NCBI GenBank assembly: GCA_017744495.1
Contig: JAGIBE010000144.1
Coordinates: forward strand, 20,420 to 84,419
Length of the DNA: 64,000 bases
Source: Caulobacter sp.
GTDB lineage: Bacteria > Pseudomonadota > Alphaproteobacteria > Caulobacterales > Caulobacteraceae
Direction: 5' to 3'
In this document: one piece after another, positions 1 to 11,800 of the stretch
Position numbering within the stretch: the stretch's first letter is position 1
How the letters are laid out: each line of letters begins with the position of its first letter
The notes under the pieces: generated by a model
Databases searched by the model: none
The model's input: only the letters and a program-made list of their open reading frames with translations
What the model was told of the DNA's origin: nothing
Translations under genes and position numbers: made by a program

Positions 1-2
1 TG

Positions 3-737
<735 letters not shown>

Positions 738-768
738 TCTCGGCTTTCTAACTACAGCGAACTAGGCG

Positions 769-800
769 AAGGCCCCGGAGAGACATCTCCGGGGCCTTTT
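769..800 (+). terminator. Rho-independent terminator of tuf
   Basis: Perfect 13-bp stem aaggccccggaga / tctccggggcctt with gaca loop, followed by TTTT. Confidence 0.9.
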
Positions 801-871
801 GCTTTGGGTGATCGTGTGCGGGGAAAGCGAACGCTGTTTGGCTTTCGAAAGCCGCGTGCTACCGGCACCGG

Positions 872-1303
872 ATGGACAGCAAACTCAGGGCGCTCCTACC
901 CGAGGACAAGCTCGATATCGACGCAGTGGCCCGACTGGTCACCGAGGGCTACCCCGCCATACAGCCCCTGCTGCCCGATCTACTGACTTGGATGCAGGAT
1001 ATTAACTGGCCGGTCGCCCAGGCCTTGCAGCCGTTTCTGGCAAGCATCGGCGCCTCCCTCGCGCCACTCGTCCGTACGATCCTGAACACCAACGACGACG
1101 TCTGGAAGTACTGGGTCGTCGCGTGTCTCGTCGCCGAGTCGCGACCGCTTATCCTGGCGCTTGAGCCTGAACTCAAGAAGCTGGCCTATACCCCGACACC
1201 AGGGGAACAAGGCGAGCGTATCGACAGGCTGGCGGAGAACATTCTGCGGCGACTGGCGAGCGGCGGATCCGAAAGCGTGAACCCCTGGGTGAACGACGTA
1301 TAG
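872..1303 (+). CDS. DUF5071-like hypothetical protein
   Basis: 143 aa ORF; LPEDKLDIDAVARL...IQPLLPDLLTWMQDINWPVAQ resembles the DUF5071 pattern. Confidence 0.7.
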   Translation: MDSKLRALLPEDKLDIDAVARLVTEGYPAIQPLLPDLLTWMQDINWPVAQALQPFLASIGASLAPLVRTILNTNDDVWKYWVVACLVAESRPLILALEPELKKLAYTPTPGEQGERIDRLAENILRRLASGGSESVNPWVNDV

Positions 1304-1383
1304 CCGGCCGCTGTTGGCGGCGGCTTAGCGGTTCCCCACATTAGATCACCGCGTTATCCTGTCGGCCTGTTCGGGGTGAGCTC

Positions 1384-1878
1384 TTGATCCGCAAACGCCA
1401 TTTCGTGCTGGCCTTGGCCGTGCTGACGGCCGCCTGCCAGAAGACGCCTGATCCGCCGTCGAGCATCAGCCTGCCGCCCGGCCTAGGCGACCGCGTGCGG
1501 GTGCTCAGCGCCGACGCCCTGGTCATCGACGGCAAGCATGTGCGGCTGGCCAACGCCTACGCGCCCCAGGGCATACCGGACGCCCGGTGTTGGGCCGAGG
1601 CGGCCGCGGCCAAGCAAGCTACCCTCTGGGTCCGCGGCCACATGCGCGACGCGCGTGACGTGACCGTCCAGCCGACCGGCGGCTTCGACGAGTTCCATCG
1701 CGAACTGGCCGTGGTCCAGGTCGATGGCGTGGACCTGGGTCAGCTGATGTTCGAGAACGGCCTGGCCAGCCGCCGCAGCACCGGCCGCGACAACCGCTTC
1801 CCCTGGTGCGAGCCGATCAGCGCCAAGGCTCCGGACGCCCCGATCGTCGGTTCGCTGCTGGACGACAGCAAGCGCTAG
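1384..1878 (+). CDS. Thermonuclease (SNase)-like lipoprotein
   Basis: Lipobox-like N-terminus (LAVLTAACQK) and SNase-like V..ADALVIDGKHVRLANAYAPQ...RELAVVQVDGVDLGQLMFENGLA. Confidence 0.75.
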   Translation: MIRKRHFVLALAVLTAACQKTPDPPSSISLPPGLGDRVRVLSADALVIDGKHVRLANAYAPQGIPDARCWAEAAAAKQATLWVRGHMRDARDVTVQPTGGFDEFHRELAVVQVDGVDLGQLMFENGLASRRSTGRDNRFPWCEPISAKAPDAPIVGSLLDDSKR

Positions 1879-1917
1879 GGCAGGGGGACGCCCGCCGCCG
1901 GCGGACGCCCCGAGGGA

Positions 1918-4900
1918 TCACAGGCGATCGACCGGCGACAGCGTCCCCTCGGCCTCGCGCGGGGTGGTCATGCGCGAGAGCTTGGGGCTCAGCCAGCGTT
2001 CCACGTCGTCGACGATCTCGTAGACCACGGGCACCAGCACCAGCGACAGCACGGTCGAGGTGATCAGGCCGCCGATCACGGCCACGGCCATCGGCTGGCG
2101 GAACTCCGAGCCAGTGCCGATGCCCAGCGCCGTAGGCAGCATGCCGGCCATCATGGCCAGGGTGGTCATGATGATCGGTCGGGCCCGCTCGTGGCAGGCG
2201 TCGAGGATGGCCTCGCGCTGGCTCATGCCGGCCCGTTCCTGCTCGATGGCGTATTCGACCAGAAGGATCGAGTTCTTGGCGGCCAGGCCCATCAGCATCA
2301 GGAAGCCGATCAGCGACGGCATCGACAGCGACTGGCCGGTGACCAGCAGGGCGAAGAACGCGCCGCCGATCGCCAGGGGCAGGGCCGACAGGATGGTGAT
2401 CGGCTTGAAGAAGCTGCGGAACAGCAGGATCAGCACCCCGAACACCAGGCCGACCGCCGACAGCAGGGCGATGGCGAAGCCGGTGAACAGCTCCACGAAC
2501 GCCTCCTGGTCGCCGGCCGTGGCCGGACCGACGCTGGGCGGCAGGTTCTTCATGGTCGGCAGCTTGCCGACGTCCGCCATCGCCTGACCCAGCTGGGCGC
2601 CGTTGGCCAGGTCGGCCTCGATGGTCACCTGACGCTTGCGGGCGAAGCGGTCGATCTTGGCAGGACCGGCCTGGAACGACAGATCCGCCACGGTGTCGAG
2701 CCGGGTCGAGCCGCCGCTCGCCGTGGGCACACGCAAGGCGCCCAGGGCGTCGAGGTCGGCGCGGGTGTCGGCGGGCAGGCGCACACGGATCGGGATCCGC
2801 CGCTCGCCCTGGGTCATCTTGGCGACGTTGGCGTCGATGTCGCCCACCGTGGCCACGCGGGCGATGGCGGCGATGTCGGCGGCGCTGACGCCCAGGCGGG
2901 CGGCCTCATCCGGCTTGGGCCGGATCACGATCTCCGGACCGCTGGGCGGCGAGGATGGACGCGGATCGGCGACGGTGCTCAGGCCCTGCATCTCGCGCTC
3001 GATCTGGGCCGCCGTGCGCTCCAGCAGCGGGCCGTTGTCGGAGATCAGGATGGTCTGGACCTCTGACGTGCCCCAATCGCCCAGCAGGTTGACCCGGGCG
3101 TCCGGAATGTCGTGCAGGCCGTTACGCACCGCCTGCTTGATCTCGGTCACGGTCATGTCGCGCTTGCCGTTCAGCACGATGGTGATCGTGGCGTCGCGGA
3201 TGTCGGCCCCGCTCTGGCCGCCCCAGCCGCTGCCGATGTTCGACCCAACCTGGGCGAAGACGTGGGCGGTCTCGGGACGCTTGCGGAACATGGTGGTCAC
3301 CGCCTGGACGGTGCGGTCCATGTCAGCCGTGGTCGCTCCGGGCGGGCCCTGGACCTTCAGATAGTAGTAGTTGGCGTTGCCGGCCGGCTGGAAAGCCGTG
3401 GGTAGGAAGCCGGCCAAGGCGAACGAGCCGATCAGGATCACCGTGCCGATGATGATGCTGAGGAAGCGGTGATCCAGCGACCAGTCCAGCACGCCGCGAT
3501 AGAAGCCCTTGAAGTCGCGCCGCGGGTGCGGGTCCTTCGACGGCTTGAGGAAATAGGCGGCCAGCAGCGGCGTCAGCAGGCGGGCGACCACCAGCGAGAA
3601 CAGTACGGCCACGGCGACGGTCAGGCCGAATTCCTTGAAGAACTGGCCGGGCGTGCCGGGCATGTATGAGACGGGTACGAACACCGCCACGATGGTGAAG
3701 GTGGTGGCCACCACCGCCAGGCCGATGGCGTCGGCCCCCTCCATCGCCGCCATGTACGGTCTTTGGCCTCGGGCGACGCGTTTCTCGATGTTCTCGATCT
3801 CGACCACGGCGTCGTCGACCAGGATGCCGATGACCAGGGTCAGGGCCAGCAGGGTCACGACGTTGAGCGAGAAGCCCATGATCGACATGAAGGCGAAGGT
3901 CGGGATCAGCGACACCGGCATGGCGATGGCGGTGATCAGGGTGGCCCGCCATTCGCGTAGGAACAGGAACACCACCAGCGAGGCCAGCAGCATGCCTTCC
4001 AACAGGGTGTGCTCGGTGGCCGCGAAGCTGGCGCGGGTCTCGTCGACGGTCGAGAAGATCTTGACGAACGTGATGCCCGGCTGCTTGGCCTCCAGGGCGT
4101 CCACGGCCTTCTTCACGCGGTCCTCGACGGCGACGTCGCTGGAGTCGCGGGTCTTCATCACCTGGAAGGCGACCACGGGCTTGCCGTCGAGGCGGGCGAA
4201 GCCGCGCTCTTCTTCCGAGCCCTGGCCGACCTGGGCGACGTCGGTCAGCTTCACATAGCGGCCGCCGGCCACCGGGATGGTGATGTCGCGCAGTTGCTCG
4301 ACCGTGGTGGCCGCGCCCAGTACGCGCAGGGTCTGCTCGCGGCCGCCGATCTTGGCGCGGCCGCCGGGGGCGTCGACGCTGAAATTGGCCAGGGCCTGGT
4401 TCAGCTGGGGCGCGGTGACGCCGAAGCTGGCCATGCGGTCGGGATCGATGACGACGTTGATCTCGCGATCCACGCCGCCGACCCGGGCCACCTGGGCCAC
4501 GCCCTTTTCGCCCTGCAGGGCGCGGGTGACGGTGTCGTCGATGAACCACGACAGCTCGGTCGAGCTCATGGTCGGGGCTGAGACGGCGTAGGTGATGATC
4601 GGGGCGCTGGTGATCTCCAGGCGCTGGACGATCGGTTCGTCCACTTCCCTGGGCAGCACCGCCCGGGTCTGATCGACCTTGGAGCGCACCTCGTCGGTGA
4701 CCTTCTGCAGGTCCTCGCCGAGGTTGAACTCGATCGTGGTGGTCGAGGCGCCCTGAACCACCGAAGACCGGATGGTCTTGACGTTGGAGATGCTGGCCAC
4801 CGCGTCCTCGATGGGGCGGGTGACCTGGGTCTCCATCTCGCCGGGCGCGGCGCCGCTCTGGGTGACCGTCACGGTCACGGCGGGGAACTCGACGTTCGGG

Positions 4901-5040
4901 AACTGCTTGATGGGCAGGCCCAGATAGCAGCCGACGCCGGCGATGATCAGGGCGATGAACAGGACCGCGACGGGGATCGGGTTCTTGATCGCCCAGGCGG
5001 AGACGCGAAGCTCGCCTGTCTTGTGTTGTTCGTCGGCCAT
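1918..5040 (-). CDS. Efflux RND transporter permease subunit (AcrB/MexF-like)
   Basis: 1040 aa; RND motifs GILVDDAVVEIENIEKR, SLIGFLMLMGLAAKNSILLVEYA. Confidence 0.95.
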   Translation of the reverse strand: MADEQHKTGELRVSAWAIKNPIPVAVLFIALIIAGVGCYLGLPIKQFPNVEFPAVTVTVTQSGAAPGEMETQVTRPIEDAVASISNVKTIRSSVVQGASTTTIEFNLGEDLQKVTDEVRSKVDQTRAVLPREVDEPIVQRLEITSAPIITYAVSAPTMSSTELSWFIDDTVTRALQGEKGVAQVARVGGVDREINVVIDPDRMASFGVTAPQLNQALANFSVDAPGGRAKIGGREQTLRVLGAATTVEQLRDITIPVAGGRYVKLTDVAQVGQGSEEERGFARLDGKPVVAFQVMKTRDSSDVAVEDRVKKAVDALEAKQPGITFVKIFSTVDETRASFAATEHTLLEGMLLASLVVFLFLREWRATLITAIAMPVSLIPTFAFMSIMGFSLNVVTLLALTLVIGILVDDAVVEIENIEKRVARGQRPYMAAMEGADAIGLAVVATTFTIVAVFVPVSYMPGTPGQFFKEFGLTVAVAVLFSLVVARLLTPLLAAYFLKPSKDPHPRRDFKGFYRGVLDWSLDHRFLSIIIGTVILIGSFALAGFLPTAFQPAGNANYYYLKVQGPPGATTADMDRTVQAVTTMFRKRPETAHVFAQVGSNIGSGWGGQSGADIRDATITIVLNGKRDMTVTEIKQAVRNGLHDIPDARVNLLGDWGTSEVQTILISDNGPLLERTAAQIEREMQGLSTVADPRPSSPPSGPEIVIRPKPDEAARLGVSAADIAAIARVATVGDIDANVAKMTQGERRIPIRVRLPADTRADLDALGALRVPTASGGSTRLDTVADLSFQAGPAKIDRFARKRQVTIEADLANGAQLGQAMADVGKLPTMKNLPPSVGPATAGDQEAFVELFTGFAIALLSAVGLVFGVLILLFRSFFKPITILSALPLAIGGAFFALLVTGQSLSMPSLIGFLMLMGLAAKNSILLVEYAIEQERAGMSQREAILDACHERARPIIMTTLAMMAGMLPTALGIGTGSEFRQPMAVAVIGGLITSTVLSLVLVPVVYEIVDDVERWLSPKLSRMTTPREAEGTLSPVDRL

Positions 5041-6119
5041 CAGCGCGCCGCCTGCTGGGTGGAGGTCGCGGGACGGATTACGTCGCCGTCGGTGACGAAC
5101 GAGGCGCCGCCCAGCACGATGCGGGTCCCGACCGGCGGGCCCTGGACCAGCTGGGCCCAGCCGCCGCCCTTCTGGCCGACCTTGATGGCTGTCTGATGGG
5201 CGCGGTTGTTGCTGTCGACCGTCATGACGAACAGGCCGTCGGCCTCGTAGCGGATGGCGGACTCAGGGATGGCGGTGACCGCCGCGCCCGAGGCGCCGAA
5301 GCTGGCGCGGCCGAAGCCGCCGGGCCGCAGGTCGTCGCGCACGGGCAGACGCACGCGCACCTTGCCCAGGCGGCTGTTGCTGTCGACGCGCGGGCTGACC
5401 AGGCGCACGACGCCTTGGACCATCTGGCCGCTGGGCAGGCTGACCTGGGCCGGTTGGCCGGCGCGGATGCCGGCCAGGTCGGCTTCGTTGACCTCAGCGT
5501 CCAGCTCGACCAGACCGTCGCGGGCGATCGTGAACCACGGGGTGGTCCCGCCGCCGGCGATCTGGCCCGGCTGCACGCCGCGCGACAGCACCCGGCCGCT
5601 GACCGGTGAGGTGATGGTCATGCGCGAGACGCGGGTGCGCAGCTCCTTCAGCGCCGCTTCCTGGGCCTTGGCCTGGTAGCGGCGGGTCTCGATCTGCTCC
5701 TGGCTGAGCACGCCCTGGCCGTCGAGGCCCGAGACGCGGCGGGCCTCGGCGTCGGCCTGGGCGGTGACGGCGGCCTGTTGCTCGACCTGGGCCCGCAGCA
5801 GGGTGTCGTCCAGCTGGACCAGGGGTTGGCCGGCGCGCACCCAGTCGCCTTCGTCGGCGTAGAGGCGAGCCACGCGGTAGCCGCTGAGTTCTGAGCCGAC
5901 GGCGGCTTCCTCGCGGGAGACCAAGAGGCCCGAGGCCTCGACCCCGCCGCCCAGCGGACGGGTCTCGACCGAGCCGACGCTGACGGCGCGGGCCTGGGCG
6001 GCGGCGGGAGCCTTGGCGGCGGGCTTGTCCTTCTTGTCGCCGCAGGCGGTCAGGCCCGTCGCGGCGATCAGGATCATGGCGGCGAGCGCGGTGCGGGTCG
6101 TCATGGGGGAGGGGCTCAT
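5040..6119 (-). CDS. Efflux RND transporter periplasmic adaptor subunit (MFP)
   Basis: Lipoprotein signal, HlyD/MFP hairpin and GRVLSRGVQPGQ; coding sequence abuts the permease gene. Confidence 0.93.
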   Translation of the reverse strand: MSPSPMTTRTALAAMILIAATGLTACGDKKDKPAAKAPAAAQARAVSVGSVETRPLGGGVEASGLLVSREEAAVGSELSGYRVARLYADEGDWVRAGQPLVQLDDTLLRAQVEQQAAVTAQADAEARRVSGLDGQGVLSQEQIETRRYQAKAQEAALKELRTRVSRMTITSPVSGRVLSRGVQPGQIAGGGTTPWFTIARDGLVELDAEVNEADLAGIRAGQPAQVSLPSGQMVQGVVRLVSPRVDSNSRLGKVRVRLPVRDDLRPGGFGRASFGASGAAVTAIPESAIRYEADGLFVMTVDSNNRAHQTAIKVGQKGGGWAQLVQGPPVGTRIVLGGASFVTDGDVIRPATSTQQAAR

Positions 6120-7651
6120 TTCGCGGAGACTTGGGTCGGGGTGGAGGCCTGAGGGACGTTCTGGGCCGCCTCGACGGAGGCGGGCGACCAGCCGCCGCCC
6201 AGGGCCTTGTAGGTCTGGACGGCGTGCAGCAGGGCGTCGGTGCGCGCGTCGGTCAGGGCCGTACGCGACAGGCGCCAGGACTGCTCGGCTTGGAGGGTGG
6301 TGGTCAGGTCGATCAGGCCCAGGGCGTAGCCCTTGCGGTTGGCGGTATAGGCGCGCTCGGCCCGGGCCTCGCCCGCGGTCAGGACATCGACGCGGCGCTG
6401 GTCGGCGGCCAATTGCAGCATGGCGTTCTCGGCCTCGCCATAGGCGGTCTGGATCGCCTTCTCGAAGGCGATGGCCGCCTGCTGGGTGCGAGCGTTCTGG
6501 GCGTCGATGTCGGCCAGCAGGGCGGGGATGTTCAGCACCGGGATCGAGACGTTGGCCCCGAGCGTCCAGGTGGAGGTGCTGGTCGAACTCGTGCCGCTGC
6601 CGCCGCCGAAGCTTGGAGACACGCTCTTCGACAGGCCCACGCCGGGCGTGATGTTGAAGGTCGGCAGCAAGGCCAGCTCATTGATCTTCAGGGTGCCGGA
6701 GGCCGAGGCCAGGCGGGCTTGGGCCTCGCGTACGTCCGGCCGGCGGCCCAGGAGCTCGCCCGGGATCGTGGCCGGCGCAGGCGGGGCCAGGTCCAGCTTG
6801 GCGTCGATCGGCAGGCTGGACAGAGGCTCGGTTCCGCGACCGATTAGGACCAGCAGGGTGCGACGCGCGCCGTCCAGCTGAGATTCCAGGTTGGCCACGC
6901 GGGCCTGGGTCGAGGCCAGGTCGGACTCGGCGCGGTCGGCCTCGGACGTGGCGATCAGGCCGGCGTTGGCCTTCTTGACCGCGAAGTCGCGCAGCGATGC
7001 GTTGATGCGTTCGGTCTGGCGGGCGTCGTCCAGCTGAACGGCCAGGCCGCGCGCTTGGAAGTAGGACTGGGCGACATTGGCGGCCAGCGAGGCGCGGGCG
7101 CCTTCATAGGCGAAGCGGGCGGCGGCGTAATCATTGTTGACCACGCCCAGGCCGGCGCGCTTGCGGCCGAACAGGTCCAGTTCCCAGCTGACGTCGAAGT
7201 TGGCGTTGTAGCTGTCGGTGTCCCCGCCCCTCGTGAAGGGGATGCCGCCTGCCGGAACGGTCTGGCTGAGAATTTCGGTATGCGTGCGACCCGCATTGCC
7301 GGTCAGCGGCGTGTTCGGAATCCAGATCTGGCGCACCTGCCCCTTGCGGATGGCGCGCGCTTCGTCCAGCCGCGCGGCGGCGGTTCGGGCGTCGGGGGCC
7401 TTCTCCAGCGCCGTTTCGACCAGCCCGGTCAGTTGCGGGTCGTTGAAGCTGGTCCACCAGTGATCCAGGTCCGCCTGGCCCGTGCCGGCAGGCGCCTCGA
7501 AGGCCGCCGGCAGGCGGGTGTCGGGCGTCGGACGCGGGGTGTTCACGCAGCCGGCCAAGGCCAGGCCCGCCAGGCCCAGGGCCAGCAGGGAGGCTCCGGA
7601 TCGGAAGGGCCGAGACGGGCGGCGCTCTCCGGTCATGATCTCACTCATCAA
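6116..7651 (-). CDS. Efflux transporter outer membrane subunit (NodT/OprM family)
   Basis: Lipoprotein signal (LAGCVNTPRP), LAANVAQSYFQARGLAVQL, GRRPDVREAQARLASA; overlaps the MFP gene by 4 bp. Confidence 0.93.
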   Translation of the reverse strand: MMSEIMTGERRPSRPFRSGASLLALGLAGLALAGCVNTPRPTPDTRLPAAFEAPAGTGQADLDHWWTSFNDPQLTGLVETALEKAPDARTAAARLDEARAIRKGQVRQIWIPNTPLTGNAGRTHTEILSQTVPAGGIPFTRGGDTDSYNANFDVSWELDLFGRKRAGLGVVNNDYAAARFAYEGARASLAANVAQSYFQARGLAVQLDDARQTERINASLRDFAVKKANAGLIATSEADRAESDLASTQARVANLESQLDGARRTLLVLIGRGTEPLSSLPIDAKLDLAPPAPATIPGELLGRRPDVREAQARLASASGTLKINELALLPTFNITPGVGLSKSVSPSFGGGSGTSSTSTSTWTLGANVSIPVLNIPALLADIDAQNARTQQAAIAFEKAIQTAYGEAENAMLQLAADQRRVDVLTAGEARAERAYTANRKGYALGLIDLTTTLQAEQSWRLSRTALTDARTDALLHAVQTYKALGGGWSPASVEAAQNVPQASTPTQVSAK

Positions 7652-7697
7652 CTCTCACCTGTAGGCGCGACCGAGGGGGAGGACGGTCGTCGTGGTC

Positions 7698-8213
7698 TCA
7701 GCAATAGGGTTCCGAAGACGCTCCTGAAGTCGGGGGACTGGCGATGGCGCCATAGACCTCAGCGACTTGGTCCAGGAAGCGCTCGATGACTTGGCGCTCC
7801 GCCGCGGAAAGGCCGGCGATCACGCCGTCCAGCCCGTCCAGCATCGGCGCCAGTTGTTCGAAGGCGCGGTCGACGGAGGCCTCCACCGGCACGATACAGA
7901 CCTTCCGCCGATCGTGGGCTCGCCGTTCCCGCGCCACGTGACCGGCCCGCTCCAGGCGATCGACGATCTGGGTGGCGGCAGCGGTCGTCACCTTCAGGTG
8001 GCCGGCCAGTTGGCCAGGGGTCATCGGACCGTTGTTCAGCAGCTGCTCGAGGGCGGCCATGTCGGTGACGTTGACACCCAGGCTCTCGCCGATCTTGCGG
8101 CCGATCTGGCGCGTCAGCATCGAGATGGTCTTCAGGCGCTGGCCGATCGGGTCGCGCGGCACGTGGGCCGTGCGCCATACACCTTTCGTCGAAGGGGGAT
8201 CGCCTGTCGTCAT
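7698..8213 (-). CDS. MarR family transcriptional regulator
   Basis: Winged HTH GQLAGHLKVTTAAATQIVDRLERAGHVARERRAHDRRK; located upstream of the efflux operon. Confidence 0.9.
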   Translation of the reverse strand: MTTGDPPSTKGVWRTAHVPRDPIGQRLKTISMLTRQIGRKIGESLGVNVTDMAALEQLLNNGPMTPGQLAGHLKVTTAAATQIVDRLERAGHVARERRAHDRRKVCIVPVEASVDRAFEQLAPMLDGLDGVIAGLSAAERQVIERFLDQVAEVYGAIASPPTSGASSEPYC

Positions 8214-8231
8214 GGACGCGACCCTTATTGT

Positions 8232-8258
8232 TAAGTGATTTAATAGTCAAATCGCTTA
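8232..8258. promoter_or_regulatory. Candidate MarR operator
   Basis: Inverted repeat TAAGTGATTT-N7-AAATCGCTTA (9/10 arm matches) just upstream of the marR start. Confidence 0.65.
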
Positions 8259-8874
8259 GCGATATGGACGGCCAAAATGCGCGCGCCGCTCGTTCGGCCG
8301 GCAGGACGGTCATCGCCAAATCCCCAAGAAGACGGGCGCGGACCTAAGGCGACCGATCATCGTTCGTTCAATTGGGGACGCGCACGGCTGGATGGAAGGG
8401 CGGGGCGTCATCGCATTTTCTCCGGCCGGCGATCGAGGCTGCGCGACGCCGCCTGAGCGGCCGCGCATCGGGCTTCCTGGAGATGACGAACGACGGTCGC
8501 GCTTCGCGACATCGCGCGGCGAAATTTTCGAAAGGCGCGTCGTTCGGCCTGTTCGAGACCTGCGCGTCTATGTCCGGTTGACGCGGCGTAAAAACATACC
8601 GCATCATCGAAACAGATGTTCGACCCTTGGGTCAAGCTTCCGCTCGCGCGACTTAGCGGGCTTTCAGTAAGGCGTTTTTAGTATCCGGCCTGAGGGGAAC
8701 TCAAGGTTGTCGGTTCGCGAATGCCCATCTTCAGTTTTCGAAACGTGCCGGCTGGGCGGCGCGGTGGCGAAGGCCGCCGCGTGGGCTGACCGACGCGTGA
8801 GGCGCGCCGCCGACTAGGTTTCCCGAGGCCCAAAAGACCTGCGTCCAAAAAAAAGCAGCTCGGGAGGGAAGACC

Positions 8875-11800
8875 ATGAAGAAAACGATGTTCCTGCGCGG
8901 GGCCTCGGCCTCAACACTTGTCTGGGCGACACTCGCTCTATGCGCGGCGGGAGCCGCCCACGGCCAGACCCGCCCGCCCGGCGACCAGGGCCCCACCATG
9001 GTGGAAGAGGTCATCGTCACCGGCTCGTTCATCAAGGGAACGCCCGAGGACGCCTCTCTCCCGGTCGACGTGATCGGCGTCGAGGACCTGCAGAAGCAGG
9101 GTTCACCCTCGACCGTGGAGATGATCAAGGCCCTGCCGGTTTCGAACGGCGTGCTGGGCGACACCAATCAGTTCGACGCCCGCGCTCAGGGCTCGGAGGG
9201 TTCGGGCTCGGTCAACCTGCGTGGCCTGGGCTCGCAGCGCACCCTGGTGCTGCTGAACGGTCGACGTCTGTCGATCAACCCCCTGGCCGCGGCCGGGGCG
9301 GGCATCGTCGACACCAACATCATCCCCGGCGCCGCCATCGGCCGGGTCGAGGTGCTGAAGGACGGAGCGGCGGCGACCTACGGCTCGGACGCCATCGCCG
9401 GCGTGGTCAACTTCATCACCCGCAAGAACTTCAACGGCCTGGAGGCCGGCGCCGACTACCGGTTCATCGACGGCTCCAAGGGCGACTACGGGCTGAACGT
9501 CACCTACGGCAAGGTCTGGGACCGCGCCAACCTGCTGGCCAGCATCGGCTGGCAGCATCGATCTAAGCTAACGGTGGCCGACCGCGACTGGGCCAACAAG
9601 CCGTACCTGGAGAACCCCGAGGCGGGTTGGTCAGCGGCGGGCAACCCGTCGACCTTCATCCCGGCCGCGGCCTCGACCACGGGATTCCGTGATCCCAGCT
9701 GTTCCAGCCTGGGCGGCTTCGCGGGCTTCAGCGGCCTGACCCCGGTCTGCTACTGGCACTACACGCCGTTCGACAACCTGGTCGAGAAACAGGACGCCCT
9801 CCAGGCCTATGGCGAGGTCAACGCCGACCTGTCGGACAAGACCAAGTTCCACATGGAGGTCCTGGTCAGCCACACCGACGTGCCCGACTGGAACACCTCG
9901 CCGTCCTACGCCGCCCTGGCCGTGCCGACGGCCGAGGTGGCCGTCGCGCCGGCGCTGACCGGCCGCTACTACGTGCCGGCCAACAACCCGGGCCTGATCG
10001 CCTTCATGGCCGCCAATCCGACCATCACCACCACCAGCCTGGTGACCGGAGCCCAGGCCACGGTGCCCTCGACGATTCTGGCGGGCGGAGCGATCAACGC
10101 CGCCAACCGACCCTACGGCCTAGGCGGCAACCCGGCCTTCGGCTACGGCCCGTCGATCGGCGCGCGGGCCTACAACGCCTACCGGGTGTCGGGCGACCTG
10201 TCGGGCGAGTTCGACAACGGCATCGGCTGGGACCTGGCCCTGACCTATTCGCAGGAGGTGGGCATCCGGACCGGTTACGATACCCTGGTCAACCGCTTCC
10301 AGCTGGCCCTGCGCGGCCTGGGCGGTCCGCGCTGCGACACCGACGCGGCCACCCCCGGCATCCAGGGCACGCCCGGCGTCAACGGCTGCCTGTTCTACAA
10401 TCCGTTCGCCAACGCCATCCCGGGCAACGCCATCACCGGCCAGCCCAACGCCGCCTACAACGCCAACCTGGCCAACAGCGAGGAGGTCACCCGCTGGTTC
10501 TTCCAGAAGCTGACCACCAAGCAGGCCTCGCGCCTGTTCGTCGGCGAGGCGGTGCTGAACGGCAAGACCAACATCACCCTGCCGGGCGGCGACATCGCCT
10601 GGGCGGCCGGGGTGCAGTACCGCCTGACCTACTTCAAGTCCGACTACAACGACATCTCCAACGCCCTGATCAATCCGTGCGTCAACACGCCGGACTTCGG
10701 GGTGACCACCTGCACCGGCTCGGTCCGCAACGGGCCGTTCATGTTCCTGGGCGTCAACACTCCGGCCGACAAGCAGAGCGACGTCATGGCCGCCTTCGGC
10801 GAGCTCTCGGTCCCGATCACCGAAGACCTGCAGATGCAGCTGGCGGCCCGCTACGAGGATTATGGCGGTCCGACCGGCTCGACCTTCAATCCCAAGGTGG
10901 CGGTCCGCTGGCAGGCCACGCCGTGGATGGCGTTCCGGGCTTCGGCGGGCTCGACCTTCCGCGGTCCGCCCGACCCGCAGCTGGTCACCTCGTCAATCAC
11001 CTCGCTGCAGAGCATCCTGGGCGTGTTCCGCGCCGTCGACATCTACGGCAACCCGAACCTGCAGCCGGAGAAGGCCGACACCTTCAACGCCGGCGTCCTG
11101 TTCAATTCGGGTAACTTCAAGGCCAGCATCGACTACTTCCAGTTCGACTTCGACGACCCGATCGTCGCCGAACCCGTGGGCGGGATGGTCGCGGCGCTCT
11201 ATCCGAACGGCGCGACGGGAGCCAACAACTGCGGCAACCCGGCCTACGCGGCCCTGCAGGCGCGGTTCACCTTCACCACCAGCTGTAACGTGATCTCGTC
11301 GCTGGCCCGGCTGAAGACCTATTATGTCAACGGACCGTCGATCAAGAATTCGGGCGTCGACTTCTCGGCCGACTACGTCTTCGAGGGCGTGATCGGCGGC
11401 GACCTGCGCCTGGGCGCCAACGCCACCTGGATCTCCGAGTACAAGATCGACGCCCAGACCGTGGAAGGCGTGGTGGTCACCCCGGCCTTCGACGCGGTGG
11501 GCCAGCTCAACTACCAGACCATCGCCGTGCCGATCCCGCAGTGGAAGGGCGACCTGTTCGGCGAATGGACCCGGGGGCCGCACAATGTCCGGCTGACGGT
11601 CCACTACATCGACAGCTACGTCGATCAGCGCACCGCGCCGTTCGCGGCCGGCGCCTACAAGGACACCACCGGCGCGCCGGTGCAGGTGACCGCGGGCAAG
11701 AAGATCGACAAGCAGGTCCTGACCGATATCTCGTACCGGGTGTTCCTGCCTTGGGACACGACGCTGTCGGCGACGATCACCAACCTCTTCGACCAGGATC

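Noticed and set aside
3323-4549. 408-aa minus-strand ORF in a second frame within the RND gene
   Set aside because: Arg/His/Pro-rich out-of-frame translation of the RND permease gene.
8214-8874. Possible cobalamin or other riboswitch upstream of the TonB receptor
   Set aside because: No B12-box or other riboswitch core motif recognised; long upstream region alone is not evidence.
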